Assembly (NCBI GenBank): GCA_018268915.1
Contig: JAFDVQ010000011.1
Location: 186,001-250,000, forward strand
DNA: 64,000 bases
Reading direction: 5' to 3'
Origin: Acidobacteriota bacterium
GTDB lineage: Bacteria; Acidobacteriota; Terriglobia; Terriglobales; Acidobacteriaceae
Under the pieces are notes generated by a model. The model made no database searches and was not told where the DNA came from. It worked only from the letters and a program-made list of their open reading frames with translations. Position numbers and translations under genes: made by a program. Below, piece by piece: positions 42,669 through 51,239 of the stretch; within the stretch, counting starts at the first letter, position 1, and each line of letters begins with the position of its first letter.

Positions 42669-42710
42669 CCCACCCATGTCACAGATGCGGGAAATGGTCG
42701 GGCACCCCGG
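42669..42710. repeat. Divergent GGGCACCCC repeat unit
   Basis: CCCACCCATGTCACAGATGC...GGTCGGGCACCCCGG: the usual CCCACCC start and GGGCACCC end, but with a weak stem. Confidence 0.5.
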
Positions 42711-42932
42711 GCACATTTTTCTTAGATCGTCGTAGATGCGTTTGATAAATCGATTCAAGGGCATTTCTCAACGATTTGTTGTCAGACTGCCACTTGACGC
42801 TGTGCAAAAACGGGTACAAGATATGCTCCATCAGGGCTGTGAAGGCCTGCGAGTGATTGTGCTGACGATGTAGACGACACGATCTGGATTCAACGCGACG
42901 AGCTGAATACTTCAAAGGATTCGGTGCGGGCG

Positions 42933-43274
42933 ATGGTAGTGAAGACGCAGCTCAAAGGTGGCGAGGTCACCGGACTGCATATCGGTGCGAGGAATGTGCG
43001 CCGTTATTTTCCCAAGGGGATTCGCGAGATTGAACTGCAACTAGATCATCTGCAGATTCAATGCGGCTTGACTTCGGAGTTCTGGAACGGACGGCCGGAG
43101 ATTCACGATCCACGACTTTGCGAGTGGCTAGGTTTCAAAGTGATTCACCGGATGGGTGAACACAAAGAAGTGAAACTGGCGATGACACCGGCCGGTAAAA
43201 GTACGTTTCGATTGAGGTCCGAGGCTCCGAAGCAAGACCCATTCGCCGGTACGGGAGCCATCACCGCGGCTTGA
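42933..43274 (+). CDS. Hypothetical protein, unrecognised
   Basis: 113 residues from the ATG at 42933; a GTG three codons upstream is also possible. The sequence is mostly beta/alpha with no signal peptide or hydrophobic segment. Notable segments are GARNVRRYFPKGIREIELQLDHLQI and an Arg/Lys-rich C-terminal stretch (GKSTFRLRSEAPK), suggesting nucleic-acid binding, but this is not specific. It precedes another unrecognised gene 132 bases downstream on the same strand. No family is known to me. Confidence 0.55.
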   Translation: MVVKTQLKGGEVTGLHIGARNVRRYFPKGIREIELQLDHLQIQCGLTSEFWNGRPEIHDPRLCEWLGFKVIHRMGEHKEVKLAMTPAGKSTFRLRSEAPKQDPFAGTGAITAA

Positions 43275-43406
43275 TGGCGAATCCCGAGTGCGGGATCGCT
43301 GGTGTGTTGCGAGAGTCGGCGGAATTTTATTCTTTGGCGGTGAAGACCGCTTTTCAGTTGCCTAAACATTGCGCTCCTGGTTGCGCTTCAAGGATGGGCG
43401 GAAGCC

Positions 43407-43871
43407 ATGCATAGACATATGGAGACCGAGGCGATTGATGCACTTCGAGAGACGCTGCGGCAGATTTCGGTGATCAAGGTTAAAGAAATCTGCGTGAGCC
43501 GGCATGGGCATCATAGCGAGAAGACGATACTAGGTCACATTGAAATCTACGGCCACGCTCACCTGCTGGCATGCAAATTCGTGAGCGCATGCGATCCGAT
43601 GCATTTACGGAGAGCGGTGCATGATCTGAAGAAGGTGCAGAAGGAGCGCGGAGTGGTGGTGATGCCGATCCTGATCGCAACCACGATTTCTGAGGAAGCG
43701 CAGTCAATCTGCCGCAACAACGATATTGGTTTTCTTGATCTCGATGGGAACGCCCGGCTTTATCTTGACGAAGTCTTTATTGTGAAGCGGTCGCTGCATC
43801 ACAAAACGATCCCGCCACCGGCTGAAACATTGCCCACCAGCGAAACGGCCCACTTTGCTCAAGTAGCATAG
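43407..43871 (+). CDS. Hypothetical protein resembling the N-terminal part of larger nuclease/AbiEi-like proteins
   Basis: 154 residues. HLRRAVHDLKKVQKERGVVVMPILIATTISEEAQSICRNNDIGFLDLDGNARL (about 67-120) resembles a block I know from larger proteins with an EVK-type nuclease-like core followed by 'ISxxAxxxCRxxGIGYxDLxGNxRL'. Those proteins continue for some 200 residues, whereas this one ends soon after. The ExK that should precede the helix here reads LLACKF, so catalysis is doubtful. It is followed by a terminator shared with the TPR gene. Confidence 0.5.
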   Translation: MHRHMETEAIDALRETLRQISVIKVKEICVSRHGHHSEKTILGHIEIYGHAHLLACKFVSACDPMHLRRAVHDLKKVQKERGVVVMPILIATTISEEAQSICRNNDIGFLDLDGNARLYLDEVFIVKRSLHHKTIPPPAETLPTSETAHFAQVA

Positions 43872-43906
43872 CGCGTGCCGGGCTTCCTCAGCCCAAGGCG
43901 GTCAAA

Positions 43907-43945
43907 ACATCAAGGGCGGCCATTGCATCGGGCCGCCCTTGATGT
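43907..43945. terminator. Bidirectional terminator before the TPR gene
   Basis: ACATCAAGGGCGGCC and GGCCGCCCTTGATGT form a perfect 15-bp stem with a 9-base loop. On the minus strand it is followed by TTTTG, serving the TPR gene. Confidence 0.85.
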
Positions 43946-43961
43946 GTCTGCATGGTTTTGT

Positions 43962-46124
43962 TTATTCAGGTTTGGTTGCGCCGGTGGCGGAATCCTGCTT
44001 GGCAAGGCGGACGCGGGCAGTGTCGAGCTTCTTCTGCACCTTGGCTACTTCGGCAGGCTCGATGTCCGCAGAAGCAGACTTCGCGTACTCGTTCACCGAG
44101 ATTTCCCATTGCGCCGCGGCGAGGCGGATACGTCCTGTCTTCTCGTACAGGTCACCGAGGTGGTCGTGAACGGTGGGGTCGGTCTGGCTGCGCTCAACTG
44201 CCTGGCGGAGGTTGGTTTCGGCTAGCTCGTACTGGCCCATCTTGTAGTAGGCCCAGCCTAACGAGTCAAGGTACGCCCCGTTCATGGGCTCGATCTCGAC
44301 TGCTTTTCGGATCATCTTCAAAGCTTCGGTTACGCGCGTTCCCTTGTCGGCGAGCATGTAGCCGAGGTAGTTGAGGACCATCGAGTTGTTGGGATCGATC
44401 TGAAGCGCCTGGCGGAAGAACTGCTCCGCGGGCTCGAAGTGCTTCTGACGCTCGGCAAGGCCGCCTTTCAGGAAGAGGAGATACAGGTTGTCTTCTTTTT
44501 TGGACGTGAGCGACGTGGCTTTGCCGAGCGCCTCGTCTGCTTCCTTCCAACGATGAAGGCGTGTGTAGATCTGACCAAGGGCGATATAGACTTCACGATC
44601 CTTGTCGGAGTTCGTGAGCATGCCTTTCGCCATCGTGATGCCTTCTTCGTCTTTGCCTTCATCGACGAGTTCGCCGGCAAGCATCAACTTGAGGTCGCGA
44701 TTCTTGGGATCGGCTTCGACGGCTTTGCGTGATACTGCAATGGCTTTGTCGTACTGGCGGGCATCGCGATAGACATCGACTTGATTCTGGTATCCGCGAA
44801 GAGCGCTGTCTCCGCCCAGATCAATGAGCTTCTGGTAAGTGGCGATGGCTTCGTCGACTTTGTTCTGCTCGTGATAGACGGAGCCGAGGCGCTCGAGAAA
44901 GATTGCGCGATTGTTCTTTTCGTCGGAGGTGTATGCGCCGTTGGCGTGCGAAGTCAGGTCGACCATGTGCTCGTAGATCTGTGCGGACTCGTCGTAGCGT
45001 CCGAGAACATCGAGCAGGAGACCTTCGTTGTAACCGGCTTCCATTGAATCTGGATCTTTTTTCACGGCCTTCTTGACGGTAGTGAGAGCTTCCTCGTACT
45101 TGCCCTGACGGCGAAGGATTTCGCTGATGTGGACGAGGGTGCCGGCGTCCTCAGGATCGGCGGCTGCGATCTGCTTGTAGATCTTCAGTGCCTCGTCAAG
45201 CTGGCCGTCGTTGAGAAGAGCCTGGGCGAGTGCGCCAAGCGTGCGCGCATCTTCAGGATCCATGTCGGCTGCGCGCTTGTATGCGGCCACAGCATCCTTG
45301 GGACGCTTGAGCTGATCGTAGACGGCGCCGAGAGCTGTCTCCATCTTGGGAGTGCGTTCGGACTCGGGGACGTTTTCGATGACTTTGGCGGCGTGAGCCA
45401 TGTCGCCATTTTCGCCGTAGAGGCGAGAGAGATTGAGTACGACTTCTTCTGAGTCGGGATCGATTTCCTGCGCGGCTTTGAACTGCTCTTCGGCTTTTTC
45501 GGTCTGGTGCTTCACCGTGAAGAGCTGGCCGAGAACCATGCGGTCTTCAACGCTCTTGGGGTCGAGGGTGACGATCTTCTGAAATTCAGCGATCGCCTGA
45601 TCGAGGGTATTTCCGCTGGGCGACGAAGAAGAGACGGCATTCTGAGCTTCGCTTAGCTGGCGGAGGTAGAGACGACCGAGAAGGCGATGCGCATCGATGT
45701 CGTTGGGTGATGTCTTAAGGAGGCCGCGCGCAGTGGCTTCCGCTTCTTTAACCTGGCCTGTGCGGAAGTAGAGGTCTGCGAGCTCATCATTCAGCTGTGC
45801 CGAAGTGGGGTCGGCGCTCAGGGCGGTCTTGTATTCCTCGACGGCGTGGCGCATGAACTCAGGACGCCCCGTGGCGATTGCCTGCTCTTCGTAGATCTCG
45901 GCGAGAGCAGCGTGGTAGTAGGACTGGGCGCGCGCGGGGTCAGGACTGGCCTGATTAGGTGCTGGGGCGGCAGGTTTAGGAGCGGCGGTACCAGAGGGAC
46001 TCGCCTGCGGAGCAGCCGCGGGTGTGGCCGGGGTGCTTTGGGATAGTGCGTACGGGGCGGGCGCCGCAAGAAGCGAGGCGGCAATGGACAACCACAGCGG
46101 TGATGCTAATGTCTTTATTCTCAT
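43962..46124 (-). CDS. Exported long TPR-repeat protein
   Basis: 720 residues from the ATG at 46122-46124 with GAGGATC just upstream; the frame is open 32 codons further but without a signal. A signal peptide (about 1-28, ending PYALSQS) and a Pro/Ala-rich linker (30-60) precede about 16 tetratricopeptide repeats, for instance AEIYEEQAIATGRPEFMRHAVEEY, LNLSRLYGENGDMAHAAKVIEN, and LDSLGWAYYKMGQYELAETNL. TPR arrays are protein-binding scaffolds; outer-membrane or periplasmic assembly roles are common. No catalytic domain. It lies between a terminator and purH. Confidence 0.88.
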   Translation of the reverse strand: MRIKTLASPLWLSIAASLLAAPAPYALSQSTPATPAAAPQASPSGTAAPKPAAPAPNQASPDPARAQSYYHAALAEIYEEQAIATGRPEFMRHAVEEYKTALSADPTSAQLNDELADLYFRTGQVKEAEATARGLLKTSPNDIDAHRLLGRLYLRQLSEAQNAVSSSSPSGNTLDQAIAEFQKIVTLDPKSVEDRMVLGQLFTVKHQTEKAEEQFKAAQEIDPDSEEVVLNLSRLYGENGDMAHAAKVIENVPESERTPKMETALGAVYDQLKRPKDAVAAYKRAADMDPEDARTLGALAQALLNDGQLDEALKIYKQIAAADPEDAGTLVHISEILRRQGKYEEALTTVKKAVKKDPDSMEAGYNEGLLLDVLGRYDESAQIYEHMVDLTSHANGAYTSDEKNNRAIFLERLGSVYHEQNKVDEAIATYQKLIDLGGDSALRGYQNQVDVYRDARQYDKAIAVSRKAVEADPKNRDLKLMLAGELVDEGKDEEGITMAKGMLTNSDKDREVYIALGQIYTRLHRWKEADEALGKATSLTSKKEDNLYLLFLKGGLAERQKHFEPAEQFFRQALQIDPNNSMVLNYLGYMLADKGTRVTEALKMIRKAVEIEPMNGAYLDSLGWAYYKMGQYELAETNLRQAVERSQTDPTVHDHLGDLYEKTGRIRLAAAQWEISVNEYAKSASADIEPAEVAKVQKKLDTARVRLAKQDSATGATKPE

Positions 46125-46320
46125 GATCCTCGGGGATCCATTGACTTTCGTCTTCGGCGGACGCGGATGCTCCTCGCCAGCCCGGTTGAAAGCTTTGATG
46201 CGGACGGTGCGCGGGCGCACCCTGCCTAATCTTAGAGACGATTTTACCCGGGTTTAGTCGCAAAGAGGCAGGGGTGTCAAGGGATTTGAGCCGGTGGAGG
46301 TAACGGGGTGCTTCAAGGCA

Positions 46321-47910
46321 TCAATGGCGGAAATGTCTGATGCCGGTGAAGACCATGGCGAGGCCGAGACGGTCGGCGGCGGCAATGACGTCGTCATCCT
46401 TTACGGAACCTCCAGGCTGGATCACGGCTGTAGCACCGGCAGCAGCCACAGCTTCGAGTCCATCGGGGAAAGGGAAGAAGGCATCGGAGGCGGCGACGGT
46501 GCCTTTGAGAGAGAGGACGGCTTTCTGGGCTCCGAATTTCGCGGCGTCAACGCGGCTCATCTGTCCGGCACCGATGCCGACGGTCTGGCCGTCGCGTGCA
46601 TAGACGATTGCGTTGGATTTGACGTGCTTGCAAACGCGCCAGGCAAAGATGAGAGCGCGAAGTTCTTCTGGAGATGGCGGACGCCAGGTGACAACCTTGA
46701 GTTCGTCTTCGGTGACGCGACCGGTGTCGGCATCCTGCAGCAGGAGGCCGCCGGAGACATTCTTGACCACTGGCCGCTGCGGTGCAGGCCGTACCTCGAC
46801 GAGACGAAGGTTCTTCTTTGCGGCGAAACGTTCGCGTGCTTCGGGCGTGAAGGACGGCGCGGCGATGGCTTCGACGAAGAGCTTGGCAATTTCAGCTGCG
46901 GCTTCGGCATCGACCGGACGATTGATGCCGATGACCCCGCCGAAGGCTGAGACGGGATCGCAGGCAAGAGCTTTCTGATAGGCCTCGAGGACAGAGCTGC
47001 CAGTAGCGCCGCCGCAGGGGTTGGTGTGCTTGACGATGATGACTGCGGGCGAGTCGAACTCCTGCGCGAGCTCCCAGCAGGCATCGAGGTCAACAAGGTT
47101 GTTGTAGCTGAGTTCCTTGCCCTGAAGCTGGGTAGCGCCGGCGATTCCGAGGCCTGAGCCGTCGGAGTAAAGGGCAGCACGCTGGTGGGGGTTTTCGCCG
47201 TAACGAAGCGATTGCGAGAGAGACATGTTGATACGGAGACTGGCGGGAAAGGCGTTGCTCTCGGGCGATGCAGGCTGGGACGGCTCAGGGGCAGCCGAGA
47301 TCTGATCGAGCGTGTTGGCGATGGCTGTGTCGTACGCGGAGGTGGTGGCGAAGGCTTGTTTGGCCAGACGCCAGCGAGTTTCGCGGCCTAACGCACCGTT
47401 GTTGGATTTGAGTTCTTCGCTGAGAGCCGGGTAGTCGGAGGCGCGGGTGACGATGGCCACGTCTTCAAAGTTCTTGGCGGCGGAGCGGACCATGGAGGGA
47501 CCGCCTATGTCGATGTTTTCGATGAGGTGTCCGAAGGCGACGCCGGGCTGGGCGGCTGTCTTCTCAAAGGCATAGAGATTGACGACGACCATGTCGATGG
47601 GCTGAATGTGGTGAGCGGCGACTGCGGCTTCGTGTTCTGCATTGCCACGGATGTAGAGAAGACCGCCGTGTACGAAAGGGTGCAGCGTTTTGACACGGCC
47701 GTCGAGCATTTCAGGGAAGCCGGTGAGGTCGCTGACGTCCTTGACGGTGAGGCCGGCGTCTCGGAGAGCGCGAGCGGTTCCGCCGGTGGAGATGAGTTCG
47801 ACACCGTGGGAGGAGAGCACCTTGGCGAAGTCGACAAGGCCGGTCTTGTCGGTGACGCTGAGCAGCGCGCGGCGGATGGGCTTGATTCCTGCTACTTGTG
47901 CTGCACTCAC
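46321..47910 (-). CDS. purH: Bifunctional AICAR transformylase / IMP cyclohydrolase
   Basis: 529 residues. The N-terminal MGS-like IMP cyclohydrolase (about 10-150) includes LLSVTDKTGLVDFA, STGGTARALRDAG, and GFPEMLDGRVKTLHPFVHGGLL. The C-terminal AICAR formyltransferase (about 210-529) has SLRYGENPHQRAALY, KHTNPCGGA (catalytic His), and the SDAFFPFPDGLE block. It performs the last two steps of inosinate synthesis using 10-formyl-tetrahydrofolate. Cytoplasmic, single gene, probably constitutive; no purine-box was recognised. Repeat units cluster directly upstream. Confidence 0.97.
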   Translation of the reverse strand: MSAAQVAGIKPIRRALLSVTDKTGLVDFAKVLSSHGVELISTGGTARALRDAGLTVKDVSDLTGFPEMLDGRVKTLHPFVHGGLLYIRGNAEHEAAVAAHHIQPIDMVVVNLYAFEKTAAQPGVAFGHLIENIDIGGPSMVRSAAKNFEDVAIVTRASDYPALSEELKSNNGALGRETRWRLAKQAFATTSAYDTAIANTLDQISAAPEPSQPASPESNAFPASLRINMSLSQSLRYGENPHQRAALYSDGSGLGIAGATQLQGKELSYNNLVDLDACWELAQEFDSPAVIIVKHTNPCGGATGSSVLEAYQKALACDPVSAFGGVIGINRPVDAEAAAEIAKLFVEAIAAPSFTPEARERFAAKKNLRLVEVRPAPQRPVVKNVSGGLLLQDADTGRVTEDELKVVTWRPPSPEELRALIFAWRVCKHVKSNAIVYARDGQTVGIGAGQMSRVDAAKFGAQKAVLSLKGTVAASDAFFPFPDGLEAVAAAGATAVIQPGGSVKDDDVIAAADRLGLAMVFTGIRHFRH

Positions 47911-48215
47911 GGGACTTCTCCTTTTAGGACGCGACTATGGTGGCTGAGTTCGTCGTTCCCACCCTTGCTGAGCAAGGATGGGGCACCCGAGTTGTCATCT
48001 CCCCGGTCCCCAAAAGCGAGGGACCGTGGGCACCCGACATTCTTGTTTCAATGTCTCCAATAACGGGAGACACGGGGCACCCAAGCTGATTGAGAACTGG
48101 GCGCTAAACAATAGGCTACATTGCCGGATGGCTGGAATTGTGCGGTGATTTGCACCGTCGCGATGCAAGGGGCGAGCGACGCAAGTGAAGAGTGCAAATG
48201 AATTAAAGTTGGAGT
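47911..48215. other. 305-base spacer with three repeat units
   Basis: Divergent spacer between purH and the rhomboid gene. 47958-48083 is filled by three hairpin-family units; the remainder shows no clear promoter. Confidence 0.6.
47958..48083. repeat. Cluster of three hairpin repeat units near purH
   Basis: Unit 1 (47958-47989): CCCACCCTTGCTGAGCAAGG then ATGGGGCACCCG. Unit 2 (48001-48035): CCCCGGTCCC...GGGACC then GTGGGCACCCG. Unit 3 (48053-48083): GTCTCC...GGGAGAC then ACGGGGCACCCA. Stems differ and ends are shared, as in the 32359 cluster. Confidence 0.75.
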
Positions 48216-49103
48216 ATGAGCAGCGTTCTACCACCGTCTGGGCCAGATGGATCCGGGCCGGAGCCTGAGATTCTCTGGGCGGATCCAGACGCTGTTCCGG
48301 CGCCGCAGCCGGTGGTGAGAAGGAAGAGATCGTTCTGGTCGACTGCTCCGGCGACCTACGTGCTGGTCGGGATCAATGTTGCGGTATTTTTGCTCATGCT
48401 GCTCAGGCATGTGAGCGGGGTGAGCCCATCTCCGGAACAGCTGATGCACTGGGGCGCGAACAACGCAGGGTCAGTGCTGGTGCAGGGTGAGTGGTGGCGG
48501 ATCGTTACGGCGATGTTTGTGCACGTCGGGATCATCCATCTCGCGACCAACATGTGGTGCTTGTGGAACCTGGGGCTGCTGGCAGAACCGCTGATGGGAT
48601 CGTTCGGAGTGATTGCGGTCTATGTGCTGACAGGGGCGGCGGGGAATCTGCTTTCGGTCCTTTGGAATGGAGTTGTGTACAACGTCACTAAGGTGCCGCA
48701 CCTGGGGTTTGATCCATTGGTTTACTTTCCGCCAGGAGCTGGAGCTTCCGGTGCGGTATTTGGCATTGCGGGAGCGCTGATCGTCTTGCTCAAGTCGCCC
48801 AGGCTTCCGGTGCCGCCGGATGAGTTGAAGAGGCTGAGAAAGTCTGTAATCTACTTTGCAGCGATCAATTTGGTGATTGGACTGACGATCAGCCTTCCCT
48901 ACGTTTCGTCGAAGACCGGGATCAGCGTCGATAATTCGGCGCACCTGGGGGGAGTGCTCTGCGGGCTGCTCTTTGCCGCGCCGATGGTGCCGCGAATCGG
49001 GAACGCGAAGGCGGTGTTTCTGACCCGGTTGCAGGTCGCGGTGGGGATGATCGTGGGAATCCTGGTGTTGTTCGGGTTTTATATCTCGCGAGTGCTGGGG
49101 TAG
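48216..49103 (+). CDS. Rhomboid-family intramembrane serine protease
   Basis: 295 residues. About six membrane segments; catalytic dyad Ser178 in GASGAVFG and His243 in NSAHLGGVL, with the supporting HVGIIHLATNMWCLWNLG (about 108-125, His and Asn of the oxyanion side). An N-terminal cytoplasmic tail of about 45 residues precedes the first helix. By family it cleaves membrane proteins within the bilayer; no substrate gene is obvious nearby. Divergent from purH, with the repeat cluster between. Confidence 0.93.
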   Translation: MSSVLPPSGPDGSGPEPEILWADPDAVPAPQPVVRRKRSFWSTAPATYVLVGINVAVFLLMLLRHVSGVSPSPEQLMHWGANNAGSVLVQGEWWRIVTAMFVHVGIIHLATNMWCLWNLGLLAEPLMGSFGVIAVYVLTGAAGNLLSVLWNGVVYNVTKVPHLGFDPLVYFPPGAGASGAVFGIAGALIVLLKSPRLPVPPDELKRLRKSVIYFAAINLVIGLTISLPYVSSKTGISVDNSAHLGGVLCGLLFAAPMVPRIGNAKAVFLTRLQVAVGMIVGILVLFGFYISRVLG

Positions 49104-49286
49104 GACAGCTTCCGGAGCAGAGGACGTGGATCAGGGACTGAAGCCCTTTTCTTTTGCAGGCTCACGCGGCACGACTGAAGTCGTGCCCTGACGCTTTTTG
49201 CGAGAGCAGGCGTGATGAGGTGTCGATTCCTACCGCCCGAGCAGATCATCCTGGCCGGAATTTTCTGAACCTTGGCATTTTCGTTT

Positions 49287-49318
49287 CCCACCCAAGCAGA
49301 GCTTGGATGGGGCACCCG
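49287..49318. repeat. Canonical hairpin repeat unit
   Basis: Exact copy of the canonical 32-bp unit in the 296-base spacer between rhomboid and AKR genes. It is preceded by a GGCACGAC...GTCGTGCC hairpin about 115 bases upstream and followed by AGGTTCGTTGTTGATT, both also seen at other copies. Confidence 0.8.
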
Positions 49319-49399
49319 AGGTTCGTTGTTGATTCTTCACACTGTGGCGCGATAATTGAGGGGAACGCGGAACGTCATTTTCCTCTCTAAGGAGTTGAC

Positions 49400-50356
49400 A
49401 TGGAGCGTCGTGAATTTATCAGACAGGCTGCGGTAACTGCGGCAGCGGTGGCGGCTTCGAGCCAGGTTCAAGCGAAGACACCGAGCAATCCAATTCCCAA
49501 GCGGACTCTGGGCCGAACGGGAGAGCAGCTTTCGATCATCGCATTCGGCGGAATTGTGGTGATGGACGAGAGCGCGGGCGCGTCCAAAAACATTGTGGCC
49601 GAGGCGGTGGATCGAGGCGTCAACTATTTTGATGTGGCGCCCAGTTACGGGAATGCGCAGGAGATGCTGGGTCCGGCGCTGGCGCCTTACCGCAAGAATT
49701 GTTTTCTTGCATGCAAGACTGAAGGCCGGATGAAGGATGACTCGCGCAAGCAGCTTGAGGAGTCGCTGAAGCTGTTGAAGACGGATCACGTGGATCTCTA
49801 CCAGTTCCATGCGCTGACGAAGATGTCGGATCTGGACAAGGTGCTGGGGCCGGGCGGCGCCATAGAGACAATGGAGGCGGCAAAGAAGGAAGGAAAGATC
49901 CGCTACATCGGGTTCTCGGTGCATTCGGCTGAGACTGCAGTGGCGGCGATGGACCGGTACCACTTCGACACGATTCTGTTTCCGCTGAATTTTGTACTGT
50001 ACACGCAGGCGGGGTTCGGGCCGCAGATTCTGAAGAAGGCGCAAGAAAAGAAGATGGGCATTCTGGCGCTGAAGGGAATGGCGAAGACGGTGTGGCCGGC
50101 GGACCAGAAGAAGGAACATCCTGAGCCGAAGTGCTGGTACAAGCCGGCGGGCTTTCCGGATGAGGCGTCGATGGGCTTGCGGTGGACGCTGAATCATCCG
50201 ATCACGGCGGCGATTCCACCGGGAGATGAGCGGTATTTCAGGCTGGCGATGGATGTGGCGCAGAACTACAAGCCGCTGGAGTCGCACGAGGAACAGGCGC
50301 TATTGGCGGGAGCCCAAGGTGCGGAGCCGATTTTTCATCTGGGGAATGATGTGTAG
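49400..50356 (+). CDS. Tat-exported aldo/keto reductase
   Basis: 318 residues. The twin-arginine signal MERREFIRQAAVTAAAVAA (about 1-20) is followed by the (beta/alpha)8 barrel. The AKR tetrad can be placed: Asp in GVNYFDVAPSYGNAQ, Tyr in the same block, Lys in ACKTEGR, and His in DLYQFHAL. PLNFVLYTQAGFG and KGMAKTVW lie toward the C-terminus. By family it reduces aldehydes or ketones with NADPH; export through Tat suggests a folded cofactor-containing enzyme in the periplasm. Its 3' end is part of a 108-bp tandem duplication. Confidence 0.9.
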   Translation: MERREFIRQAAVTAAAVAASSQVQAKTPSNPIPKRTLGRTGEQLSIIAFGGIVVMDESAGASKNIVAEAVDRGVNYFDVAPSYGNAQEMLGPALAPYRKNCFLACKTEGRMKDDSRKQLEESLKLLKTDHVDLYQFHALTKMSDLDKVLGPGGAIETMEAAKKEGKIRYIGFSVHSAETAVAAMDRYHFDTILFPLNFVLYTQAGFGPQILKKAQEKKMGILALKGMAKTVWPADQKKEHPEPKCWYKPAGFPDEASMGLRWTLNHPITAAIPPGDERYFRLAMDVAQNYKPLESHEEQALLAGAQGAEPIFHLGNDV

Positions 50357-50533
50357 GGTCGGCTAAAGCCCGGACTGGGCATTCTCGTTTCCCACCCAAG
50401 CAGAGCTTGGATGGGGCACCCGGCGCAAGGTGCGGAGCCGATTTTTCATTTGGGGAATGGTTTGTAGGGCCGGCTAAAGCTTGGACTGGGCATTCTCGTT
50501 TCCCACCCAAGCAGAGCTTGGATGGGGCACCCG
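50315..50533. repeat. 108-bp tandem duplication containing the 3' end of the AKR gene and two hairpin units
   Basis: Copy 1 at 50315-50422 and copy 2 at 50426-50533 share almost every base (from CAAGGTGCGGAGCCGA through the canonical unit). Copy 1 encodes the last AKR codons (GAEPIFHLGNDV); copy 2 would encode GAEPIFHLGNGL followed by a stop but is outside the gene. Each copy ends with the canonical hairpin unit (50391-50422 and 50502-50533). Confidence 0.85.
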
Positions 50534-50636
50534 ATTCACGCGCAAGTGCATTTGATCTTGCTGAGTTGCTCTTGAGGGGGAATTTTTGTCACTGGCCTCC
50601 AATGACTAAGCCCCCGCTCAGGCCTGAAGTGAATCT

Positions 50637-50987
50637 CTACCGCGCTACTGCTGTGGATGCGAACTTCTTGACCATAGCGAGCAGCAACTTGCGATCGCTG
50701 TCGTTGAGGTTGGTGGAGTAGCGGCGGATCTGGGTGAGGAACCGAAGTTCTTCATCGCTGAGGTGGTGGCCGTTCATGTTGCCGTTGAGGGTGTCTTCGG
50801 CAAAGAACTGGGCGATGGGAAGGTCGAGCGCAAGAGCGATTTTGGAGAGTGTGTCGAGCGAGGGAACGGTGTGTCCGTTCTCAACGCGCGACAGGTAACA
50901 GCGCAGCAGGCCGGTCTTCTTTTCAATGTCGCCTTGCGAGAGTCCTTTTTGCAGGCGGTGCGCACGGATGGTGGTGCCGATCTTCAT
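50637..50987 (-). CDS. XRE-family helix-turn-helix regulator
   Basis: 116 residues from the ATG at 50985-50987; the longer upstream frame looks non-coding. Residues 6-60 are a Cro/CI-type HTH (TIRAHRLQKGLSQGDIEKKTG, recognition helix RCYLSRVENGHT, LDTLSKIALALDLPIAQFF). The tail (about 75-116) is a short helical segment without a sensor domain. It is divergent from the TonB-dependent receptor at 51240 with 252 bases between, so it may regulate that gene; this is positional inference. Confidence 0.85.
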   Translation of the reverse strand: MKIGTTIRAHRLQKGLSQGDIEKKTGLLRCYLSRVENGHTVPSLDTLSKIALALDLPIAQFFAEDTLNGNMNGHHLSDEELRFLTQIRRYSTNLNDSDRKLLLAMVKKFASTAVAR

Positions 50988-51239
50988 CAAGGTAGTGACC
51001 TTTCCGCTCCCCGTGCTTAGACAGGCCCCACGGTAGCTACCACTGAGGTATTGGCGTAAGAGTAAACATGGTGTGATTCGAGGCGCAAGCGGAAAACCGG
51101 GCACGCGGCATCGGGAGTAACCAGCGTGTAAACCAATTAGTAAACAGAGCAGGTCTGCTGTGGATTACCGATGCGAGCGCGTAAACCTTGATACGCTCGT
51201 GTCCGTCTGTTTGAGTACTGGCTCGACTCGGGAGCATGG

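Larger units (their letters stand above)
42507..42932. other. 426-base spacer with terminator and repeat unit
   Basis: Contains a strong terminator (42593-42635) and a hairpin-family unit (42669-42710). A minus-strand frame at 42679-42915 has no coding look. The remainder shows nothing recognisable. Confidence 0.6.

Noticed and set aside
46294..46950. 218-codon plus-strand frame opposite purH
   Set aside because: Antisense of a universally conserved enzyme with all motifs on the minus strand.
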